DNA of 22,604 nt from Sandaracinobacteroides sp041909755 (GCF_041909755.1 NZ_JAYRCW010000040.1:1-22604); one strand, 5' to 3'. Shown: positions 15,943 to 22,604, counted from the first letter of the stretch. Program-made: numbers and translations. The notes: generated by a model not told the origin, from the sequence alone.

Positions 15943-17166
15943 ATGACAGTTGCAGCCGCCGTTCCGCCCCATGTGCCGGGCCATCTGGTGTTCGATTTCG
16001 ACATCTATGCCGATCCGCGCATCAACAGCGACGTGCAGGGCAGCTATGTGGCCGCCATCGCCGACGCGCCCGACATCTTCTGGACGCCGTCCAACGGCGG
16101 CCACTGGATGGTGAAGCGGATGGACGCCATCGCAGAGGTGGTGAGCGACCCTGAGCATTTCTCGGTGCGGGAAATGCAGATCCCGCGCGTTCCCAACCCG
16201 CCCTTCTTCATCCCCCTCAGCCTCGATCCGCCGGAAAACCTGCCCTATCGCCGGGCGATGGCGCCGATGTTCGGGCCGGTCGCGGTGAAGGCCCTGAACC
16301 CCCATATCCAGCACTGGGCCGACAGGATCGTGGACGCCGTCGTCGCGCGCGGCGAGGGCGACTTCATGGCCGATGTCGCCAAGCTCTATCCCGTCAGTGT
16401 GTTCATGGAACTGATGGGCATGGATCTCTCGCGGCTGCAGGAATTCCGCCACCTCGCCGAAAGCTTCTTCTCGTCCCAGAACGACGCGGCCGAACTCGAA
16501 CGGCTGAGCGGCCAGATCCTCGGCATCCTGAAGCAGCTCGTCGATGCCAAACGCGCCGATCCGGACGACAAGCTGATGAGCCATTTCATCCAGGCCGACG
16601 TCTCGGAACGCGGCGGCGAGCCGCGCTTCATGGGCGAGGACGAGATCCTGGCGATGAGCTTCGTGCTGTTCCTGGGCGGCATGGACACCGTCACCAACGT
16701 CACCGGCTTCGCCTTCCAGCAGCTGGCGCAGATGCCCGGGCTTCAGGCGCGGCTCGCCGCCGATCCGGAAGGGCTGTCCCAGGCCTTCGCGGACGAGGCG
16801 GTGCGTGCCTTCGGCGTGATCAACACGCCGCGCCTTGTCGTGAAGGACAAGGATCTTCTCGGCGCGCCCTTCCGCGCGGGCGACATGGTGCTGAACCTGC
16901 TGCCCGTGGGCAGCCGCGACGACCGCAAGTTCGAGCAGCCGGACCTGCTCGACATCGATCGCCCGCGCGCCCAGCACATCACCTTCTCGACAGGCCCGCA
17001 CCTGTGCGTCGGCCATGTGCTGGGCCGGGCGGAAATCCGCATCCTGACAGAGGCGTGGTTCCGCCGGGTGAAATCGTTCGAGCTGGTGCCCGGCGCCCCG
17101 CGCCATTTCCGCACCGGCACCGTGATGGCGCTGGACACCCTGCCCATCCGCTGGACGCGTAAGTGA
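15943..17166 (+). CDS. Cytochrome P450 (bacterial, CYP101-like class)
   Basis: A 407-residue soluble P450 monooxygenase. Seen: the I-helix oxygen-activation motif GGMDT (245-249, Asp248-Thr249), the K-helix E285-x-x-R288, and the heme loop FSTGPHLCVG with the iron-ligating C355. SLDPPENLPYRR near residue 90 is the C-helix style seen in camphor/terpenoid hydroxylases such as CYP101 and CYP111; that resemblance is an impression, not an alignment. No ferredoxin or ferredoxin reductase gene lies next to it, so its redox partners must be elsewhere. The start at 15943 has GGGAG 11 nt upstream. It lies 43 bp after the ligase gene, and its stop overlaps the DUF35 start (GTGA). It probably hydroxylates an unactivated carbon of the imported substrate (inference). 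Confidence 0.93.
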   Translation: MTVAAAVPPHVPGHLVFDFDIYADPRINSDVQGSYVAAIADAPDIFWTPSNGGHWMVKRMDAIAEVVSDPEHFSVREMQIPRVPNPPFFIPLSLDPPENLPYRRAMAPMFGPVAVKALNPHIQHWADRIVDAVVARGEGDFMADVAKLYPVSVFMELMGMDLSRLQEFRHLAESFFSSQNDAAELERLSGQILGILKQLVDAKRADPDDKLMSHFIQADVSERGGEPRFMGEDEILAMSFVLFLGGMDTVTNVTGFAFQQLAQMPGLQARLAADPEGLSQAFADEAVRAFGVINTPRLVVKDKDLLGAPFRAGDMVLNLLPVGSRDDRKFEQPDLLDIDRPRAQHITFSTGPHLCVGHVLGRAEIRILTEAWFRRVKSFELVPGAPRHFRTGTVMALDTLPIRWTRK

Positions 17167-17564
17167 ACGGCATGGGGGGCGAAGACGAACCCTATTGGCA
17201 GGGCCTTGCCAGCGGCGTGCTGAGGCTGCCCCGCTGCGGCGGCTGCGCCCGCTGGACCTGGCCGGCCGCGCACCGCTGCGGCCAGTGCGGGTCCACCACG
17301 ATGGACTGGCAGGATCTGCCGATGCGGGCCACCCTCTATTCCTGGACGCGCACCTGGCACCGCTTCGGCCTGACCGAGGGGCTGGACCTGCCCTTCACCA
17401 GCGTCGTCGCCGCCGTGGACGGCTGCGGCATCCGCCTTTACGGCCGCCTCGAAGATCCCGACCGGATCGACCCGCGCATCGGCGAGCCGCTGTCCGGCCG
17501 CATCGGCGAAACGCGCGTGTCGGATCGCGCCATTCCCACCATCATCTGGAGCCGTTCCGCGTGA
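17163..17564 (+). CDS. DUF35 zinc-ribbon/OB-fold protein, partner of thiolase-like protein
   Basis: A 133-residue protein of the DUF35 (acyl-CoA-binding OB-fold with rubredoxin-like zinc ribbon) family. Seen: C25-x2-C28 and C39-x2-C42 in the N-terminal ribbon, followed by an OB-like domain with SWTRTWHRF and PFTSVVAAV. Known members bind thiolase-like proteins encoded next door and are needed for their activity, for example the DUF35 domain of ChsH2 with the steroid aldolase Ltp2. Here it is a stand-alone protein without a MaoC hydratase domain. The start is GTG 17163, overlapping the P450 stop; an ATG at 17172 is the alternative. Its stop overlaps the thiolase-like start, which supports equimolar coupled synthesis of the two proteins. 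Confidence 0.9.
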   Translation: MNGMGGEDEPYWQGLASGVLRLPRCGGCARWTWPAAHRCGQCGSTTMDWQDLPMRATLYSWTRTWHRFGLTEGLDLPFTSVVAAVDGCGIRLYGRLEDPDRIDPRIGEPLSGRIGETRVSDRAIPTIIWSRSA

Positions 17565-18730
17565 CCCATCCGCTCTACGGCACCACCGCCATCGCCGGCG
17601 TCGGCCTGCGCCAGTACCGGCGCGGGGCCTCGCCGCTGCCCGAACGCAGCACGCTGGTGGAGGCGATCCTGGCCGCCTGCGCCGAAGCCGGTTTCGATCC
17701 CGCCGGGATCGACGGCTTCGTCTCCTATGGCGACGACAAGAACGAACCCGTGCGCCTGATGCCTGCGCTCGGTATCCGGGAGCTGCGCTGGTCGGCCTCG
17801 GTCTGGGGGGGCGGCGGCGGCGGCATCGCCGGCGCGTTCGGGATCGCGGCCGCCGCGATCCTGTCGGGGCAGGCCAGCGCCGTCGTCATCTTCCGCGCGC
17901 TGGTGGAAGGCGGCAGCGGCCGCATGTCAGCGGCGGTGATGGCGCACCATCTGAACGATCACATGCTGGCCGCCGGCCTCGTCAGCCCGGCCCAGGTCTG
18001 CGCCATCCGCGCCAACCGCCTGTTCGAACATCATGGCGTCCCCCGCGAAATCGTGGAGGAACTGGTCCGCGCCTCCTATCACCACGGCAGCCGCAATCCC
18101 GAAGCCGTCGCCTATGGCCAGCCCTTCGATGCAGACATGCTGCGCCACTCCCGGCTGATCGCGGAACCCTTCCGCCTGTTCGATTGCAGCCGCGAGAATG
18201 ACGGCGCCGGCGCCCTGCTGATGGTGTCCGCCGAGCGCGCGCGCGATCTTGCAAAGCCGCCCGTCTATCTCCTCGGCTGCGCGCAGGGCACCGAAGCGGG
18301 CTGGGGCGACCTTCTCGACAATGACGACGACGATCTCTACGCGACCGCCGGCTTCCGCCCCGTCGCCCGCAACCTCTATGCCGCCACCGGCCTGTCGCCC
18401 GCCGATATCGACGTGGTGCAGCTCTACGAGAATTTCGACGCGCAGGGTGTGATGTCGCTGATCGACCATGGCTTCTGCACGGCCGAATCCGCGGCAGACC
18501 TCATCCGCTTCGAAAATCTGATCGCGGATGGCGGCCGGCTGCCGGTGAACACCTCCGGCGGCAATCTCGCGCAGGGTTTCATCCATGGCATCGGCCTGGC
18601 GGTGGAAGCCGTCCGCCAGCTGCGCGGCGAAAGCGCGAATCCCGTGGCGGGCGCGCGCACCTGCCTGCTGGCGGGCGGCCCCGCCTCCCCCACGGTCAGC
18701 TCCGCGATCTTCGCCAACAGCCCCGGCTGA
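17561..18730 (+). CDS. Thiolase-like protein (Ltp2-type), probable acyl-CoA retro-aldolase
   Basis: A 389-residue thiolase-fold protein of the SCPx/Ltp2-related group that pairs with DUF35 proteins. Seen: N-terminal half with RWSASVWGGGGGGIAGAF (76-93), DCSRENDGAGALL (208-220), LYENFDAQ (288-295) and NTSGGNLAQGFIHGIG (330-345). The nucleophilic Cys that ordinary thiolases carry near residue 90 is absent; the position is a run of Gly. In steroid catabolism the Cys-less Ltp2 cleaves a beta-hydroxyacyl-CoA by retro-aldol reaction, with a Tyr as base; Tyr289 is a candidate equivalent. The assignment as aldolase rather than thiolase is inference from the missing Cys and the DUF35 partner. The start is GTG 17561 inside GTGA. 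It is the last gene of the operon and ends 6 bp before convergent serB. Confidence 0.87.
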   Translation: MTHPLYGTTAIAGVGLRQYRRGASPLPERSTLVEAILAACAEAGFDPAGIDGFVSYGDDKNEPVRLMPALGIRELRWSASVWGGGGGGIAGAFGIAAAAILSGQASAVVIFRALVEGGSGRMSAAVMAHHLNDHMLAAGLVSPAQVCAIRANRLFEHHGVPREIVEELVRASYHHGSRNPEAVAYGQPFDADMLRHSRLIAEPFRLFDCSRENDGAGALLMVSAERARDLAKPPVYLLGCAQGTEAGWGDLLDNDDDDLYATAGFRPVARNLYAATGLSPADIDVVQLYENFDAQGVMSLIDHGFCTAESAADLIRFENLIADGGRLPVNTSGGNLAQGFIHGIGLAVEAVRQLRGESANPVAGARTCLLAGGPASPTVSSAIFANSPG

Positions 18731-18744
18731 AGGCGGTCAGCCGG
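18723..18744. terminator. Hairpin containing both stop codons of convergent genes
   Basis: A perfect 8-bp stem CCGGCTGA/TCAGCCGG with loop AGGCGG. The TGA of the thiolase-like gene and the TGA of serB on the other strand are the innermost base pairs. It is a likely shared, T-less terminator or transcript-end stabiliser. Confidence 0.55.
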
Positions 18745-19639
18745 CCGCCCAGTCCGCCCGCGGAATGCCCTGCGCCCACAGCAGGGTGGTCAGGTCGCCC
18801 ACCCGCACCGCGGCATCGGCGGCGGCTGCTGCCTTCGGCTTCGCATGATAGGCGATGCCCAGCCCGGCGGCCTCCAGCATGGGGATGTCATTGGCCCCGT
18901 CGCCCACGGCCAGCGTGGCGGCGCCCGCCAGCCCCAGCGCGTCGCGTTCGGCCAGCAGGGTGGCGCGCTTCACGGCGGAATCGACGATCGGCTTTTCCAC
19001 CGTCCCCGCCAGCCGGCCGTCGCGGATGTGCAGCACATTCGCCACCTGCCGGTGAAAGCCGATGCGGTCCGCCACTTCGGCGGTGAAGGCAGTGAAGCCG
19101 CCGGAAATCAGCACGGTGCGCGCGCCGCCCGCCTTCATCGTGCCGATCAGCGTGCGCGCGCCGGGCATCAGCGTGATGCGCTCGTCCAGGCAGCGGCGGA
19201 TGGCCTCCGCGCCCAGCCCGCCCAGCGCGGCCACCCGCGCGTCCAGCGCGGCTTCGAAATCCAGCTCGCCCTGCATGGCGCGCTCGGTGATGGCGGCGAT
19301 CTCGGCCTTCAGTCCGGCGAAATCGGCCAGTTCGTCGATGCATTCCTGCCCGATCATGGTCGAATCCATGTCAGCCACCAGCAGCGCCTTGCGGCGCGGG
19401 CCGGCCGCCGGTTGCACCACCACGTCCAGATGGGGCAGGGCGGCTTCCAGCGCGGCGCGCGCGGCCGCCGCCGTCAGCCCGCGCAGGATCAGGTCGGTCG
19501 CGTGCGGCGGGTCCACCGCCACTTCGGCGCTCGGGATGCCGCCCGCGCGGGCGACGGCATCGCTTGCAGCCAGCACATCGGCCTGCGACAAGCCGGTTGG
19601 CGAAATCAGGGTGGCGATCAGGGCGTCGGGAACGGTCAT
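18737..19639 (-). CDS. serB: Phosphoserine phosphatase
   Basis: A 300-residue HAD-superfamily phosphatase that dephosphorylates L-phosphoserine, the last step of serine synthesis. Seen: an N-terminal ACT-like regulatory part (about 1-80), HAD motif I DMDST (nucleophile D90, acid D92) followed by IGQECIDELA, motif II around VLISGG, the motif III Lys in SAVKRATLL, and motif IV GDGANDIPML. The length and order match proteobacterial SerB. Its start codon at 19639 shares bases with the start of the divergent miaA gene, so there is no separate intergenic promoter and the two 5' ends must be transcribed from within each other. It is not part of the catabolic regulon. Confidence 0.95.
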   Translation of the reverse strand: MTVPDALIATLISPTGLSQADVLAASDAVARAGGIPSAEVAVDPPHATDLILRGLTAAAARAALEAALPHLDVVVQPAAGPRRKALLVADMDSTMIGQECIDELADFAGLKAEIAAITERAMQGELDFEAALDARVAALGGLGAEAIRRCLDERITLMPGARTLIGTMKAGGARTVLISGGFTAFTAEVADRIGFHRQVANVLHIRDGRLAGTVEKPIVDSAVKRATLLAERDALGLAGAATLAVGDGANDIPMLEAAGLGIAYHAKPKAAAAADAAVRVGDLTTLLWAQGIPRADWAAG

Positions 19640-20570
19640 GGAACGGGAAAAGCCTCCGCTGGCCGTCATTGCAGGGCCGACAGCCAGCGGCAAGTCCGCG
19701 CTCGCGCTGCGGATGGCCGCCACGGACAATGGCGTGATCATCAACGCCGATGCCAGCCAGGTCTATGCCGACCTGCCCATCCTGTCGGCGGCGCCCACGG
19801 CGGAGGAGCAGGCGCAGGCCCCCCACCGCCTGTTCGGCGTGATCGACGGGGCCGAAACCTGCACCGCCGCGCGCTGGGCGGCGCTCGCCCGCGCCGGGAT
19901 CGCGGCCGCCCATGCCGCCGGGCAACTGCCCATCCTTGTCGGCGGCACCGGCCTTTACCTGCGCACCCTGCTGGACGGCATCGCCCCGGTGCCCGCCATT
20001 CCGGCCGAGGTGCGCGAAGCCATCCGGGCGCTGCCGCCCGCGCAGGTCCGCGCCGCGCTTCAGGCCGAAGATCCCGCCATGGCCGCGCGCCTCCACGCCA
20101 ACGACAGCCAGCGCAACGCCCGCGCGCTGGAGGTGATCCGCGCCACCGGCCGTTCGCTTGCCGGCTGGCAGGCCGCGCCCCCCGAAGGCGGGCTGCTGCC
20201 GGATGTGGCGCTGCGCCCGCTGGTGGTGGAGGTGCCGCGCGAAATCCTCGTGGCGGGCGGCGTGGGGCGGGGGGGGGGGTGGTGGCGGGGGGGGGGGGGN
20301 NNNNNNNNNCCCATCGCTGCGCGGGGGGGGGCGATGTGGCGCGCCGGCGCGCTGGATGAGGTGCGGCGACTCGCCGCGCGCAGGCTTTCGCCCGCGCTTC
20401 CGGTGATGCGCGCGATCGGCGTGCCGCCGCTGCTCGCCCACCTGTCGGGAGATCTCGACGAAGCCGCCGCCCTCGAACGCTGGCGGTTCGATACCCGCCA
20501 ATATGCGAAGCGCCAGGCCACATGGGCCCGCAACCAGACGGGCGGATGGCCCCGCCACACGCCCGGCTGA
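19638..20570 (+). CDS. miaA: tRNA dimethylallyltransferase (interrupted by assembly gap)
   Basis: MiaA transfers a dimethylallyl group to A37 of tRNAs reading UNN codons. Seen: P-loop GPTASGKS (13-20), INADASQVYADLPILSAAPT region, LVGGTGLYL, QRNARALEVIRATGRS, and the C-terminal DTRQYAKRQATWARNQ signature. The start ATG at 19638 overlaps the divergent serB start. Between VEVPREIL and AMWRAGALDEV the sequence turns into G-runs with ten Ns at 20300-20309; family members have about 12 residues between the PR..L motif and the Met, here there are about 29 including unknowns. This looks like faulty assembly rather than a real insertion, and the living gene is probably intact. The frame is kept across the gap by chance of the N count. 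Confidence 0.9.
   Translation: MEREKPPLAVIAGPTASGKSALALRMAATDNGVIINADASQVYADLPILSAAPTAEEQAQAPHRLFGVIDGAETCTAARWAALARAGIAAAHAAGQLPILVGGTGLYLRTLLDGIAPVPAIPAEVREAIRALPPAQVRAALQAEDPAMAARLHANDSQRNARALEVIRATGRSLAGWQAAPPEGGLLPDVALRPLVVEVPREILVAGGVGRGGGWWRGGGXXXXPIAARGGAMWRAGALDEVRRLAARRLSPALPVMRAIGVPPLLAHLSGDLDEAAALERWRFDTRQYAKRQATWARNQTGGWPRHTPG
20268..20331. other. Assembly gap with flanking poly-G noise
   Basis: Ten Ns (20300-20309) are flanked on the left by runs of 11 and 13 G and on the right by a run of 9 G. No other part of the window has such runs. They interrupt the conserved core of miaA. The flanking bases should be treated as unreliable. Confidence 0.9.
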
Positions 20571-20683
20571 AGGGGCGGTTCAAGCGTCGAGTTTACAATT
20601 GCTCACGGTTAACGCCCTCAAAATCCCCTAAGCGCGCCCCCATATCAGCCGTATCGAAACGACACGGACACAAAGTGAGCATC

Positions 20684-21826
20684 ATGACCTACCGCACCCT
20701 CGCAGCCCTCGGCGGCCTCCTGCTCGCAGCGCAACCCGCGCTGGCGACGGCGCCTGTCGGTGACCCGCTCGCGGGGCTTCAGGCCATGCGCGAGCTGAAC
20801 GCGATCGTCCTTGGCGACACGCAGGGCTGGCTTGCCGTGCAGGGCAAGACCTTCGTGGCCGGCGACGTGAAGAACGGCGGCGAATTCGGCACCGGCAACA
20901 GCGCGAAGGGCGCCGCCGCCTCAGACCGCGCCACGCTGACGGTGGGCGGCAAGATCCAGAATTACACCCGTCTGCAGAACGGCGCCAACGGCGCGGCCGG
21001 CCCGGTCGGCGCGCCCGCCAGCATGCTTGTGGGCGGCAATGTCCAGCAGCTCGACCTCGCGACCGGCAATGCCAGCGTGAAGGTCGGCGGCACGATCGCC
21101 AACACCAACGGCTCCGCCGGCAGCACCGTCGAATCCGGCGGCGCGGGCCATGGCTATCTGAACGCCAACGGCGGCACGATCACCACCAACAAGGGCGCGG
21201 CCTATGCGTCGGGCCTGCAGGGCGGCATCAACAGCGAAGCCGCAAAGCTCGAAGCCGATCTCACCGCGCTCTCCGCGTCGCTCGCGGGGCTGGGCTCCAC
21301 CGACGGCAACAGCGTCAGCAACAGCTATGGCGCCTGGACGTTCAACGCCGTCAGCGACGGCACCGGCAAGAGCGTGTTCAACCTGACGGAAGCGGCCTTC
21401 AGCGGCTGGCAGTGGACCCTGAACGTCGCGGACCCGACGCTGACGGTGATCTTCAACGTCACCGGCGACGGCAGCTACAACTGGAACACGGCGCTGGCCG
21501 GCGCCTTCGCGGGCTTCGCCGGCGAGGTGATCTGGAACTTCTCCGACGCCACCAAGCTCGACATCTCGCAGGTCGTGAACGGCTCGATCCTGGCGCCGCT
21601 CGCAAAGGTGGCCGCCAACTCGGCGCTCAACGGCAGCGTCGTCGCCGGCGACCTGAAGGCCAGCAGCGGCGTCAACCTCGGCACCTACCACGGCAGCGAC
21701 CTCGGCTTCGGCAGCGCGGAAGCGGTGCCGGAACCCGCCACCTGGGCCATGCTGATCACGGGCTTCGGCATGGTGGGCGCCATGATCCGCCGTCGCAACC
21801 GCGGCATCGCGCGCGCCAGCGCCTGA
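20684..21826 (+). CDS. PEP-CTERM choice-of-anchor A family protein
   Basis: A 380-residue exported protein. Seen: a signal peptide (1 to about 22, ALATA), a choice-of-anchor A-like domain starting with LNAIVLGDTQGWLAVQGK, which is rich in Gly/Asn/Thr beta-repeat-like sequence, and a C-terminal sorting tail (348-374) with VPEPATW, a hydrophobic stretch and RRR. Such tails are processed by exosortase/archaeosortase systems, and proteins of this kind are linked to extracellular polysaccharide or biofilm surfaces; the precise role is unknown. The cognate exosortase is not in the window. Start choice is uncertain: ATG 20684 gives a clean signal peptide, GTG 20675 adds three residues, and neither has a good ribosome-binding site. 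There are 113 bp without a gene before it, with no recognised promoter. Confidence 0.88.
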   Translation: MTYRTLAALGGLLLAAQPALATAPVGDPLAGLQAMRELNAIVLGDTQGWLAVQGKTFVAGDVKNGGEFGTGNSAKGAAASDRATLTVGGKIQNYTRLQNGANGAAGPVGAPASMLVGGNVQQLDLATGNASVKVGGTIANTNGSAGSTVESGGAGHGYLNANGGTITTNKGAAYASGLQGGINSEAAKLEADLTALSASLAGLGSTDGNSVSNSYGAWTFNAVSDGTGKSVFNLTEAAFSGWQWTLNVADPTLTVIFNVTGDGSYNWNTALAGAFAGFAGEVIWNFSDATKLDISQVVNGSILAPLAKVAANSALNGSVVAGDLKASSGVNLGTYHGSDLGFGSAEAVPEPATWAMLITGFGMVGAMIRRRNRGIARASA

Positions 21827-21831
21827 AGCGC

Positions 21832-22179
21832 CTAGCGCCGCCGCGCCCACCATAGGGTCGCGGCGGCACCCACCCCCAGCATCGCCAGCAGCGCGCCGGA
21901 ATAGAGCCCGGCGCACGGCTTTGCCGCATCCGTCATCCAGGCGTCCAGGTTCACGCCCAGCGTCGCCAGCATCACGCCCGTGAACAGCGCCCAGCCCGCC
22001 GCATGCAGCGCAGGCCGGGCCCGCGCGCCCGCCAGCGCCAGCATCAGCAGCAGTGCGCCCGCCACCAGGTCGTCCCACGCCTTCGGCTGCGCCAGCACCG
22101 ATTCGCCGCGCCGCGCCAGCTCCCCGGCCAGCAGGGCCAGGCCAACCAGACCTGCCAGAATTCGCATGAATCGCATCAT
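21832..22179 (-). CDS. Small four-helix membrane protein, unknown function
   Basis: A 115-residue very hydrophobic protein that I do not recognise. Seen: about four membrane segments (near 6-20, 38-54, 61-80 and 93-110), short polar loops, and a positively charged C-terminus (WWARRR). The start may be the ATG at 22179, 22176 or 22167; no clear ribosome-binding site helps. It converges with the PEP-CTERM gene (5-bp gap) and diverges from the ilv gene. A DoxX-like or other small-integral-membrane role cannot be decided. Coding is supported by the amino-acid pattern and by the tight packing between neighbours. Confidence 0.68.
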   Translation of the reverse strand: MMRFMRILAGLVGLALLAGELARRGESVLAQPKAWDDLVAGALLLMLALAGARARPALHAAGWALFTGVMLATLGVNLDAWMTDAAKPCAGLYSGALLAMLGVGAAATLWWARRR

Positions 22180-22248
22180 GAAGCGGCAAGTTCAGACATA
22201 AAAGAACAAGAAAAGTTCAAATTTCGAAATCCTGTGTCGCTTCCGGCG

Positions 22249-22277
22249 TTGACAGCCGGGGGCTGCCTCCCTATTCC
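22249..22277 (+). promoter_or_regulatory. Predicted promoter of the acetolactate synthase gene
   Basis: A perfect TTGACA (22249-22254) is followed by a 17-bp spacer and TATTCC (22272-22277). It would give a 5' leader of about 35 nt. An A/T-rich stretch (about 22186-22233) lies just upstream and could act as an UP-like element or serve the divergent gene. Confidence 0.5.
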
Positions 22278-22317
22278 GCGCCCTCCACATCGAACAGCAT
22301 CACGAAGGAAGCATGTC

Positions 22318-22604
22318 ATGCAAGGTCGGGAACAGAGCGGGGCCGAGATCATCGTCCGGGCGCTCGTCGATCTGGGCGTCGACACCATCTTCGGCTACCC
22401 CGGCGGCGCGGTGCTGCCCATCTATGATGCGCTGTTCCGGCAGAAGCAGATCCAGCACGTCCTCGTCCGCCACGAAGCGGGCGCGGTGCATGCGGCCGAA
22501 GGCTATGCGCGCTCCACCGGCAAGCCGGGCGTGGTGCTCGTCACCTCCGGCCCCGGCGCCACCAACGCCGTCACCGGCATCGCCGACGCGCTTCTCGATT
22601 CGAT
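22318..22604 (+). CDS. ilvB: Acetolactate synthase large subunit, 5' part (runs off the window)
   Basis: The first 95 codons of the catalytic subunit of acetohydroxyacid synthase, a thiamine diphosphate enzyme that starts branched-chain amino-acid synthesis. Seen: GAEIIVRALVDLGVDTIFGY, then GGAVLPIYDAL, RHEAGAVHAAEGYAR with the catalytic Glu of the TPP family, and TSGPGATNAVTGIADALLDS. The start ATG 22318 follows GAAGGAAG; the ATG at 22313 is out of frame. The gene continues past base 22604, so the end given is the window edge. It may be named ilvB, ilvI or ilvG in different annotations. Confidence 0.93.
   Translation, partial: MQGREQSGAEIIVRALVDLGVDTIFGYPGGAVLPIYDALFRQKQIQHVLVRHEAGAVHAAEGYARSTGKPGVVLVTSGPGATNAVTGIADALLDS

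Noticed and set aside
15943..17166. Assigning the P450 and its operon to a named steroid (estradiol, bile acid) pathway.
   Set aside because: The diagnostic ring-cleavage and hydratase genes are absent from the window, and family resemblance alone does not fix the substrate.
2768..18730. The catabolic block as a recently acquired mobile island.
   Set aside because: No integrase, transposase, tRNA or flanking direct repeats were seen, and base composition looks like that of the housekeeping genes beside it.
20268..20331. Glycine-rich insertion or repeat domain in MiaA.
   Set aside because: It coincides with Ns and homopolymer G-runs and replaces a conserved motif, so it is better explained as sequencing or assembly error.
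22278..22317. Attenuator or leader peptide before the acetolactate synthase gene.
   Set aside because: The predicted leader is only about 35 nt, with no short branched-chain-rich reading frame and no alternative stem-loops.

Overview
The window is high-GC DNA (roughly two thirds G+C) with dense, mostly operonic genes. It most likely comes from a sphingomonad (Alphaproteobacteria, Sphingomonadales). The indicators are a PEP-CTERM protein with the typical PEPATWAML / GFG / RRR tail, a TonB-dependent receptor embedded in a catabolic cluster, and the general gene style. No sequence search was possible, so the taxonomic call is an inference.

Layout. 1-2760: the 3' part of an RND efflux permease gene followed by a small AhpD/CMD-like gene. 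2768-18730: a catabolic gene block holding a GFA-type zinc protein (-), aldehyde dehydrogenase and acyl-CoA dehydrogenase 1 (+), acyl-CoA dehydrogenase 2 and a Rieske oxygenase (-), an alpha/beta hydrolase (-), a TetR regulator (+), a TonB-dependent receptor (-), a GMC flavin oxidoreductase (-), and an operon of acyl-CoA ligase, cytochrome P450, DUF35 zinc-ribbon protein and thiolase-like protein (+). 18737-22604: ordinary genes, namely serB (-), miaA (+, interrupted by a 10-N gap flanked by poly-G noise), a PEP-CTERM choice-of-anchor A protein (+), a small membrane protein (-), and the start of the acetolactate synthase large-subunit gene (+).

The main discovery is a 17-bp inverted repeat with sense consensus ATCTATTGACATTAGAT, found six times and only in front of the transcription units of the catabolic block: 3253-3269, 8198-8214, 9110-9126, 12503-12519, 14214-14230 and 14281-14297. 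Most copies sit 43-50 bp from a start codon. At the Rieske and TonB promoters the centre of the repeat contains a perfect TTGACA -35 hexamer. One copy lies between the TetR gene and its divergent hydrolase neighbour. I read this as the operator of a local repressor, most likely that TetR protein, which would make the dispersed block a single regulon.

How the genes may work together (inference): the TonB receptor imports a hydrophobic or bulky substrate. P450 and Rieske oxygenases oxidise it. The GMC oxidoreductase and ALDH take an alcohol to an acid, and the ligase makes the CoA thioester. A heteromeric acyl-CoA dehydrogenase, built from two unlike subunits with the catalytic Glu displaced to residue 246, desaturates it. 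The DUF35/thiolase-like pair, which lacks the thiolase Cys, would perform a retro-aldol cleavage like steroid Ltp2. The logic resembles side-chain removal from a steroid- or terpenoid-like molecule, but no ring-cleavage enzyme, enoyl-CoA hydratase or electron-transfer partner is present. The substrate cannot be named from the sequence.

No tRNA, rRNA, CRISPR array or insertion sequence was seen, and no gene-free stretch exceeds 300 bp; the longest is the 229-bp operator region 14171-14399.
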